Source of the DNA: an uncultured Clostridia bacterium
GTDB lineage: Bacteria > Bacillota_A > Clostridia > Christensenellales > Aristaeellaceae
DNA length: 5,214 nt
Direction: 5' to 3'
NCBI GenBank assembly: GCA_947166205.1
Contig: CAMVDI010000130.1
Location: 1-5,214, forward strand
Under the pieces are notes generated by a model. The model was not told the origin of the DNA. It searched no databases and saw nothing but the letters and a program-made list of their open reading frames with translations. This document shows, piece after piece, positions 1 to 3,968 of the stretch (the first letter of the stretch is position 1; each line of letters opens with the position of its first letter). Made by a program: the position numbers and the translations under genes.

Positions 1-39
1 GGCGGGAGCGGCCCGGAGAAAGCGCGGGCCGCTCCCGCC
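1..39 (-). terminator. Strong GC-rich hairpin, probable Rho-independent terminator of the 56-685 gene
   Basis: Bases 1-15 and 25-39 are perfect reverse complements (15 bp, almost all G-C) around a 9-nt loop at 16-24. The hairpin starts 17 nt past the stop codon of the minus-strand gene ending at 56, where an intrinsic terminator is expected. The U-tract would lie to the left of position 1, outside the window, so the terminator call is inferred from position and stem strength. On the plus strand no T-run follows the stem, so termination would be leftward. Confidence 0.7.
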
Positions 40-55
40 GGAAAGGGGCTGATCT

Positions 56-685
56 TTACTGAAGGGGGCTGTAGAATCTCCAGATCATCTGGGGCATGCC
101 GTAGGCGTCGTACAGCACGCGGACATTCCGGGTGTTGAACCCCACCGCCTCGGGATCGGCCAGCAGCGTCCGCAGATCCTCCCCGGTGCGGACGGCCGGC
201 TGCTCCAGAATCTCTCCGGTTTTGGGATCGATCCAGTCCAGCACGGGATAATAGTCCAGAATCTCAATCTCAAAGGAGCCCAGCCTGATGTCCGGCACGA
301 TGTCGTTCTCCACCACATGCTCAAACTTGCCGTCCGACGCGTCGCAGAAGAGCATCTCCGTGTCGGTTCCCTTGTTGAAGACGTAGTCGGGGCCGTCCAT
401 CTCGATGCTGACGATGGTCACCTGCTCCCCGCCGGTCTCAATCACATCGCCGACAGCCGCGTTTCGCATCGCCATTTCCGCGAAGCGCTCCCGGTCATAC
501 AGGGTAAAGACCGCCTTGTTCGTGCTTCCCTCGACGAGCTCGATGTCCGTCGTTACAAACCGGTCCTCCAGATGATAGAGATCCATCGTGGGATACAGGG
601 GCTGGATCAGCTTTCCCGCGGCCAGGGATGTTCCCGCCGCGCAGATCAGAATCAGGGCCGCCATGACTGCAATCAGTTTCTTCAT
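56..685 (-). CDS. Exported protein of unknown function (209 aa)
   Basis: I do not recognise a named family. The start at 685 is well supported: GGAGGAG lies about 6 nt upstream on the minus strand. The N-terminus is a classic Sec signal peptide: MKKL, a hydrophobic core at residues 5-17, and an A-x-A-like site (SLA|A) near residue 22. The Cys in the core (LILIC) does not fit a lipobox, so a soluble secreted or wall-associated protein is more likely than a lipoprotein. The mature part is acidic and probably beta-rich, with the segment VGDVIETGGEQVTIVSIEMDG around residues 78-98 and a C-terminal stretch ending MIWRFYSPLQ. No catalytic motif or later membrane segment is visible. It lies 117 bp downstream of another exported protein with almost the same signal peptide, so the two may be co-transcribed; no clear promoter is seen in the gap. 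Coding status is firm, function unknown. Confidence 0.85.
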   Translation of the reverse strand: MKKLIAVMAALILICAAGTSLAAGKLIQPLYPTMDLYHLEDRFVTTDIELVEGSTNKAVFTLYDRERFAEMAMRNAAVGDVIETGGEQVTIVSIEMDGPDYVFNKGTDTEMLFCDASDGKFEHVVENDIVPDIRLGSFEIEILDYYPVLDWIDPKTGEILEQPAVRTGEDLRTLLADPEAVGFNTRNVRVLYDAYGMPQMIWRFYSPLQ

Positions 686-802
686 TGTTCTCTCCTCCGT
701 TTGTTGGATCCGTGGGTTGATTGATTCACAGGGGGATGGTTCTCACATGGGGACGGGACCGCGGGGCAAGGATTCCCCGGTCCCTCTCCGGGGCTTTCCG
801 GA
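686..802. other. Gap between the two exported-protein genes, with overlapping hairpins
   Basis: This gap holds a GC-rich hairpin set and a degenerate palindrome fragment. Bases 755-760 plus 763-766 can pair with 775-784 (10 bp with a 2-nt bulge, loop 767-774). A competing perfect 6-bp hairpin pairs CCCCGG at 775-780 with CCGGGG at 788-793. The two cannot form together because both use 775-780. On the minus strand the structures come right after the stop of the 803-1282 gene, but no U-run follows. They may therefore protect an mRNA 3' end or attenuate, and a simple terminator is less likely. Confidence 0.45.
721..750. repeat. Degenerate or partial copy of the CACAGGGGGACGGTCC-type palindrome
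   Basis: The left half, TTGATTCACAGGGGGATGG at 721-739, closely matches the left half of the two palindromes at 3911-3966 (CACAGGGGGA is identical). The right half (TTCTCACATGG) has lost the TGTG arm that would close the stem. GGGGA at 732-736 can still pair with TTCTC at 740-744 using wobble pairs. It is best read as a decayed or truncated member of the same repeat family. Confidence 0.5.
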
Positions 803-1282
803 TCAGATTTCCGCCGGGTGTCTCAGGAACAGGGAGACGCAGAGCACCGTGTCCCCTTCCTGGGGCACAAACACGGACATCACGGTGTTTCCGTCCTCCA
901 GCAGCTCCACAACGGTGTCGTAGCCCTCGACGTCCAGGCACTGCAGCTGGCCCGCCTCAAAGACGTATTCCGCGTCCTCCGAAACGAACTCGCCGTTTTC
1001 CTGCTGAACCACCCGGGTCAGTTTCCCGTCCCCGATCTCGAACCAGGAGAACACGATGCCGTAGGTGCCCGTCAGCGTATCCAGGTCGATCAGCTCCTTC
1101 CCGGCAAAAGCCACGTCCAGAACCCAATCGCCCTGGAAGGCGGCCTCGTCCACGGTGGTGTTTTCATCCTCGATCACGACGCCGGGCATGCTCTCCCAGG
1201 TCGGCGGTTCCGTGTCGGCCAGCCCCGGGAAGGCGGCGCAGCACAGGCAAAGCGCGGTGATGACTGCCATCAGTTTCTTCAT
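803..1282 (-). CDS. Small exported protein of unknown function, possibly lipocalin-like (159 aa)
   Basis: The start at 1282 is preceded by AAGGAGG about 7 nt upstream and opens a Sec signal peptide (MKKLMAVITALCLCC, cleavage probably at GLA|D near residue 22). The reading frame stays open 57 codons further upstream, but that stretch would bury the signal peptide, reads like non-coding sequence and contains a good promoter. I therefore place the start at 1282. The mature protein begins with an acidic Pro/Glu-rich stretch, then a segment starting FQGDWVLDVAFAGKEL, followed by alternating beta-strand-like segments ending CVSLFLRHPAEI. A short W-containing strand near the start, followed by repeated strands of a small barrel, recalls lipocalin-like export proteins of clostridia, but this is a fold guess from pattern only. 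A TTGAGC-N17-TATAAT promoter lies about 70 nt upstream. The downstream neighbour has a near-identical signal peptide. Confidence 0.85.
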   Translation of the reverse strand: MKKLMAVITALCLCCAAFPGLADTEPPTWESMPGVVIEDENTTVDEAAFQGDWVLDVAFAGKELIDLDTLTGTYGIVFSWFEIGDGKLTRVVQQENGEFVSEDAEYVFEAGQLQCLDVEGYDTVVELLEDGNTVMSVFVPQEGDTVLCVSLFLRHPAEI

Positions 1283-1349
1283 GATACAATCCTCCTTCTT
1301 GATTCGGCATTTTTTCGCCCTTGTTTCCGGCCCCGAAGAATACGCGGAT

Positions 1350-1378
1350 ATTATAGGTCCTCCGTGGAGAAAGCTCAA
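1350..1378 (-). promoter_or_regulatory. Sigma-A-like promoter for the 803-1282 gene
   Basis: On the minus strand a consensus -10 TATAAT (1355 to 1350) lies 17 nt downstream of TTGAGC (1378 to 1373), a four-of-six match to the -35 consensus. Transcription would start near 1343, giving a leader of about 60 nt that ends in the AAGGAGG site before the start at 1282. Confidence 0.65.
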
Positions 1379-1496
1379 CCGCCGCGGGGAAAAAGCTGAC
1401 ATTCTGATTGCATGAATCATCATCGCCGGTATGGCAGTACCCGAATAACTCATGATTTTGCTCCGTATGCTGTATGTTTCAGCCGGGTTTTCTGAT

Positions 1497-1526
1497 ATGA
1501 TATACGCGATCCGGACGCCTTGTCAA
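1497..1526 (-). promoter_or_regulatory. Possible distal leftward promoter
   Basis: On the minus strand a perfect TTGACA (1526 to 1521) is followed after 18 nt by TATCAT (1502 to 1497), five of six to the -10 consensus. A transcript from here would have a leader of about 200 nt before the gene starting at 1282 and would run through the proximal promoter. It could also drive an unannotated RNA. The match is good, but the role is inferred. Confidence 0.45.
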
Positions 1527-1554
1527 GAGAATCGCGCCATGTTTTTTCTTGACA
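1521..1554. promoter_or_regulatory. Inverted repeat containing back-to-back -35 boxes, possible operator
   Basis: TGTCAAGA at 1521-1528 is the exact reverse complement of TCTTGACA at 1547-1554, separated by 18 bp. Extending inward gives 10 matches of 11. Each arm carries a TTGACA box, one facing left and one right. The symmetry may only reflect two consensus promoters placed back to back, or it may let one dimeric regulator or sigma-factor competition govern both directions. Confidence 0.45.
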
Positions 1555-1578
1555 CGCCGGGCATCATTTTGGCATAAT
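1549..1578 (+). promoter_or_regulatory. Sigma-A-like promoter of the partner-switching operon
   Basis: A perfect -35 TTGACA at 1549-1554 is followed after 18 nt by CATAAT at 1573-1578 (five of six), with an upstream TGG that makes an extended -10 (TG at 1570-1571). Transcription would start near 1585, leaving about 35 nt of leader with AAGGAGG before the ATG at 1619. Confidence 0.7.
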
Positions 1579-1618
1579 ACAGGGTAACGGGAATACGTGA
1601 AAGAAGGAGGAAGGACGG

Positions 1619-2155
1619 ATGAAGTCCAACGTTGTTCTGATTGATAATCTTGGAAACGGTTTTGACAAAACCATGAAAGAAACCAGGAAGGTCGCGGCCT
1701 ATGAGGAGATTTCTCCCAAGGGTTTGCTGCAGATGGAGCTCTGCGCGGAGGAATTGCTCAGCCTGGCGGCCTGCGTGGCCGGAGATATGCAGGCTTCCTT
1801 CTGGATTGAGACGGACGAAAAACAGTGTATCTTCCATCTCTCCACGGAGACGGAGCTGGACGCGGAAAGACGTGAGCTTCTGCTTTCCACCGCCTCCTCC
1901 GGGAAAAACGAATACGCGGGAAGCTTCCTCGGTTATATCCGGGATACCTTCGACCGGTTCAGAGCCAGTCAGATGGATTTCAGCTCCGAAATCCCGGAGG
2001 ACGCGCTGGACGATCTGGCGAATCATGTGATTGAATGCTCCGATCCGAAGTGGGACGGATATGAGCAGTCCATTCTTCGGCGGATCGCCTCCTGCGTCAA
2101 GATCGGCATCCGCGGTGACGCCGTTGAAATTGAAGTGATAGTGAACAAGGTATAA
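1619..2155 (+). CDS. Degenerate anti-sigma-factor / HATPase-like protein (RsbW/SpoIIAB-type, 178 aa)
   Basis: Probably the kinase-like arm of a partner-switching module. Residues 37-50 (LQMELCAEELLSLA) form a helix resembling the N-box helix of GHKL ATPases of the RsbW/SpoIIAB type. They are followed by strands at 59-75, a segment with SSGKN at 93-97 and GSFLGYIRDTF at 101-111 that sits where the ATP lid and G2 region would be, and a final strand pair (KIGIRGDAVEIEVIVNKV). The usual Asn of the N-box is replaced by Ser48, and I find no DxGxG box, so ATP binding or kinase activity is doubtful. The start is backed by AAGGAGG 8-9 nt upstream. The next gene, 34 bp downstream, encodes a STAS antagonist and is surely co-transcribed. 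I recall similar unnamed 'ATP-binding protein' neighbours of STAS genes in clostridia. The partner sigma factor or other target is not in this window. Confidence 0.75.
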   Translation: MKSNVVLIDNLGNGFDKTMKETRKVAAYEEISPKGLLQMELCAEELLSLAACVAGDMQASFWIETDEKQCIFHLSTETELDAERRELLLSTASSGKNEYAGSFLGYIRDTFDRFRASQMDFSSEIPEDALDDLANHVIECSDPKWDGYEQSILRRIASCVKIGIRGDAVEIEVIVNKV

Positions 2156-2189
2156 TGGGCCCTCGGTCAATCAGAAAGGAGAAGCGATC

Positions 2190-2486
2190 ATGAATATCTC
2201 GAAAAAAATGAACGGTACGGAACTTGTCGTCACCCTGGAAGGCCGGCTGGATACCACCACCTCCCCCAACCTGGAGGCGGAGCTGAAGCAGTCCATGGAC
2301 GGAGCCGAATCCCTGGTTATGGATGTGGCCGCTCTGGAGTACATCTCTTCCGCCGGCCTGCGCGTGCTGCTCTCCGCCCACAAGGCCATGAGCCGGAAGG
2401 GCGGCATGAAGATCCTTCATCCGAACGAAATCGTATCCGAGGTTTTCGATGTCACCGGTTTCTCGGATGTGCTGAATATCGAATAA
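2190..2486 (+). CDS. STAS-domain anti-sigma-factor antagonist (SpoIIAA/RsbV-like, 98 aa)
   Basis: A single STAS domain fills the protein, close to the usual 100-110 aa of SpoIIAA/RsbV relatives. The N-terminal strands include LVVTLEGRLDTTTSPNLEAEL (residues 12-32), the typical 'G-R-L-D' opening. The signature loop YISSAGLRVLL (51-61) holds the switch site. Aligning its Gly-Leu with the DSSGL loop of SpoIIAA places the phosphorylatable serine at Ser54, with Ser53 in place of the usual Asp and Ala55 following. A second segment, MKILHPNEIVSEVFDVTGF, matches the C-terminal STAS pattern. In known systems the unphosphorylated form binds the anti-sigma kinase and releases its target; phosphorylation reverses this and a PP2C phosphatase resets it. 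The ribosome site AAAGGAG lies about 8 nt before the ATG. The gene is second in a two-gene operon, the reverse of the usual antagonist-then-kinase order. Confidence 0.93.
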   Translation: MNISKKMNGTELVVTLEGRLDTTTSPNLEAELKQSMDGAESLVMDVAALEYISSAGLRVLLSAHKAMSRKGGMKILHPNEIVSEVFDVTGFSDVLNIE

Positions 2487-2495
2487 GCGTTTCCC

Positions 2496-2603
2496 GGCCG
2501 GGCCCTGGTTGAAAATAGTTCCGCCCGGGATAGCCCGCGGATCAGGATACGGCCGGCCGGGCCCGGGCGAAAGAAGAACTGCCCGGGAACGGCCGGGTCA
2601 ATA
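2496..2603. repeat. Degenerate tandem repeat, about 59-bp unit, GC-rich
   Basis: Two copies, roughly 2496-2544 and 2555-2601, line up end to end. GGCCGGGCCC is identical at 2496-2505 and 2555-2564, GAAA is shared, GCCCGGGA is identical at 2523-2530 and 2581-2588, and both copies end in CCG..GG..TCA. By hand I count about 36 matches in 49 columns with a few one-base gaps. Each copy can fold: CCGGGC at 2498-2503 with GCCCGG at 2523-2528 in the first, and CCCGGGC at 2562-2568 with GCCCGGG at 2581-2587 in the second. It lies directly after the STAS stop codon. Function unknown. Confidence 0.5.
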
Positions 2604-2608
2604 ACAGA

Positions 2609-2672
2609 AACTGTCCGGTCACAGCCCCCGCTCTCCGGAAAGGAGAGCCGCGGAGGATGTGACCGGACAGTT
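2609..2672. terminator. 64-nt bipartite hairpin, possible bidirectional terminator or REP-like element
   Basis: Arms 2609-2623 and 2658-2672 are perfect 15-bp complements (AACTGTCCGGTCACA / TGTGACCGGACAGTT). Inside, GCTCTCC at 2630-2636 pairs with GGAGAGC at 2642-2648 around a GGAAA loop, leaving an asymmetric interior loop of 6 and 9 nt. On the plus strand the stem is followed by TTCTTTGTTTC, downstream of the STAS operon. On the minus strand it is followed by TTTCTGTTATT, downstream of the CDF gene. Convergent genes sharing one hairpin terminator is a common layout, and the shape would also suit a mobile palindromic repeat. Confidence 0.6.
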
Positions 2673-2772
2673 CTTTGTTTCAGCCGTCATTTGCCGGCCT
2701 TGAGGGCATTCTTGTTTTCTCGTACATCCGTTGATCCGCCCGCCCGTGTCAACCCTTCCCGTCCGGAAATCC

Positions 2773-3894
2773 TTATTCTTCCGAGAAGTCCGTGTCCATG
2801 GCCGCCTGCAGCTGATAATCCGGGAACTCCTTCTGTACGTCCGCCACGGCCTCCCGGTAAACGGCTCTGCGGTCTTTCGCGTCAAAGCTGATGACGATGT
2901 CAAATCGCATGGCTTTCTGCTCCTTCAGAAGATAGAAGCCGTGCATCTGCGTGACATGCTCGTGGGAGAACACGATCTCCTCCACCCGGCGCTTCATCCG
3001 GATGACTTCCTCGTCCTTCGTGTTCACGGAGTACACCCCGACCGCCGTCAGGATGACGTGATGCTCCGTAAGCACCTTCACGGTGATCTCCCGGATCAGC
3101 TGGTCCAGCCGGTCCGCGGAAAAAGTATCCGGAACCTCGATGTGAATGGAACCGTTCCAGGTGTCCGGGCCGTAATTGTTCAGCACCAGGTCATAGGCTC
3201 CCTGAACCTCCGGAAAGCTCATGACCGTCTCCCGGATGGCCCTGGCCAGCTCCGCGTCGTTCCGTTCCCCGAGGATCCGGGAAACCGTTTCCTGCAGCAT
3301 CCCGATGCCGGATTTGATGATCACCAGGGAGATAACCGCGCCCAGCCAGGCTTCCAGGGATACGTGAAAGATCAGGACGATGGCCGCGGCCGCCAGGGTG
3401 GAGGCCGAAATGATGGAGTCCAGTGTGGCGTCCTCTCCCGAGTTGATCAGGGAGTCCGAATGGACCTTCACGCCCACCCCCTTCACATATCTGCCCAGCA
3501 GGATCTTGACCACTACGGCCACGGCCACGATGATCAGGGAAACCGTGCTGTAGTCCGGGGTCTCCGGATGGATGATCTGCTTCACGGATTCCACAAAGGA
3601 GGTGATGCCCGCGTACAGCACGATCACGGAGATGATCATGGCGCTCAGGTATTCGATCCGCCCGTAGCCGAACGGATGCTTCTTGTCCGGCTCCCGCCCG
3701 GCCAGCTTGGTCCCGATGATCGTGATCAGCGAGCTTCCCGCGTCGGAAATGTTGTTGACCGCGTCCAGTACAATGGCGATGGAGTTCGTCATCAGCCCGA
3801 TGACCGCCTTGAACCCCGCCAGAAAAGCATTGGCGATGATGCCGATAATGCTCGTCCTGACAATCGTCTTCTCCCGGGAATCAGCCATTCTCAT
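2773..3894 (-). CDS. Cation diffusion facilitator (CDF) transporter with extended C-terminus (373 aa)
   Basis: Inner-membrane proton-coupled exporter of divalent metal ions (Zn, Fe, Mn, Co or similar; substrate not readable). Hydrophobic segments lie near residues 13-34, 37-61, 84-103, 117-135, 158-176 and 182-200, the six expected for CDF. The membrane metal site is represented by D44 with N48 in TM2 (DAVNNISDAGSS, a DxxxN instead of H/DxxxD) and D155xxxD159 in TM5. HPFGYGRIEYLSA (73-85) is the typical loop after TM2. Residues about 211-293 form the cytosolic dimer domain (PEVQGAYDLVLNNYG). Residues 295-373 look like a second, weaker copy (VTQMHGFYLL...MRFDIVISFD). The frame is open up to 3945, but that part translates a palindromic repeat. 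AGGAG at 3903-3899 favours ATG at 3894, or at 3888. It lies 74 bp downstream of the copper ATPase, same strand, probably co-transcribed. Confidence 0.92.
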   Translation of the reverse strand: MRMADSREKTIVRTSIIGIIANAFLAGFKAVIGLMTNSIAIVLDAVNNISDAGSSLITIIGTKLAGREPDKKHPFGYGRIEYLSAMIISVIVLYAGITSFVESVKQIIHPETPDYSTVSLIIVAVAVVVKILLGRYVKGVGVKVHSDSLINSGEDATLDSIISASTLAAAAIVLIFHVSLEAWLGAVISLVIIKSGIGMLQETVSRILGERNDAELARAIRETVMSFPEVQGAYDLVLNNYGPDTWNGSIHIEVPDTFSADRLDQLIREITVKVLTEHHVILTAVGVYSVNTKDEEVIRMKRRVEEIVFSHEHVTQMHGFYLLKEQKAMRFDIVISFDAKDRRAVYREAVADVQKEFPDYQLQAAMDTDFSEE

Positions 3895-3898
3895 ATCT

Positions 3899-3903
3899 CT
3901 CCT
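3899..3903 (-). promoter_or_regulatory. Ribosome binding site deciding the CDF start
   Basis: AGGAG within GAGAGGAGAGAT on the minus strand lies 4 nt before the ATG at 3894 and 10 nt before the alternative ATG at 3888. It excludes the far upstream ATG at 3945, which lies inside the second palindrome. Either near start gives nearly the same protein. Confidence 0.65.
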
Positions 3904-3910
3904 CTCAAAA

Positions 3911-3937
3911 AACACAGGGGGACGGTCCTTTTGTGTT
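3911..3937 (+). repeat. Palindromic repeat, copy 1 (REP-like)
   Basis: A 27-nt imperfect palindrome with arms AACACA and TGTGTT. On the plus strand it folds as a continuous 12-bp stem around a CGG loop if the central GGG and TTT pair as wobbles (AACACAGGGGGA / TCCTTTTGTGTT). On the opposite strand the same positions are A-C mismatches, so the structure is strand-specific. The sequence resembles short interspersed palindromes I recall in many Firmicutes, some linked to IS200-like Y1 (RAYT) transposases; none is encoded in this window. On the minus strand the stem is followed directly by TTTT, so it might weakly terminate transcription between the ATPase and CDF genes. Confidence 0.75.
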
Positions 3938-3941
3938 ATTG

Positions 3942-3966
3942 GCACAGGGGAGCGGTCCTTTTGTGC
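3942..3966 (+). repeat. Palindromic repeat, copy 2 (REP-like)
   Basis: A second copy, 4 nt after the first and in the same orientation, with 21 of 23 core bases identical (GA versus AG in the middle). Its outer arms are GCACA/TGTGC where copy 1 has ACACA/TGTGT, so both arms changed together and pairing is kept. On the plus strand GGGGA pairs with TCCTT around a GCGG loop, with one bulged T. It ends 2 nt before the copper ATPase stop codon. Confidence 0.75.
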
Positions 3967-3968
3967 TG

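Larger units (their letters stand above)
1283..1618. other. Divergent intergenic control region (336 bp)
   Basis: The region separates the leftward exported-protein genes from the rightward partner-switching operon. It holds two candidate leftward promoters, one rightward promoter, and an inverted repeat formed by the two TTGACA boxes. I see no RNA gene, no terminator and no convincing small ORF here. Confidence 0.6.

Noticed and set aside
721..1260. Arg/Pro-rich plus-strand open frame of 179 codons opposite the exported-protein gene
   Set aside because: The extreme Arg/Pro content is typical of an antisense shadow frame in GC-rich DNA, with no domain pattern.
1283..1453. 57-codon in-frame upstream extension of the 803-1282 gene, with a GGAG 7 nt before its ATG
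   Set aside because: It would place a signal peptide in the middle of the protein, overlaps a good promoter, and the start at 1282 has a stronger ribosome site.
3895..3945. 17-codon N-terminal extension of the CDF protein
   Set aside because: These codons translate one of the palindromic repeats and would put the ribosome site AGGAG inside the gene; the start at 3894 or 3888 fits better.
3911..3966. Palindromes as a CRISPR array
   Set aside because: There are only two units with a 4-nt gap, so no spacers; they are palindromic repeats.
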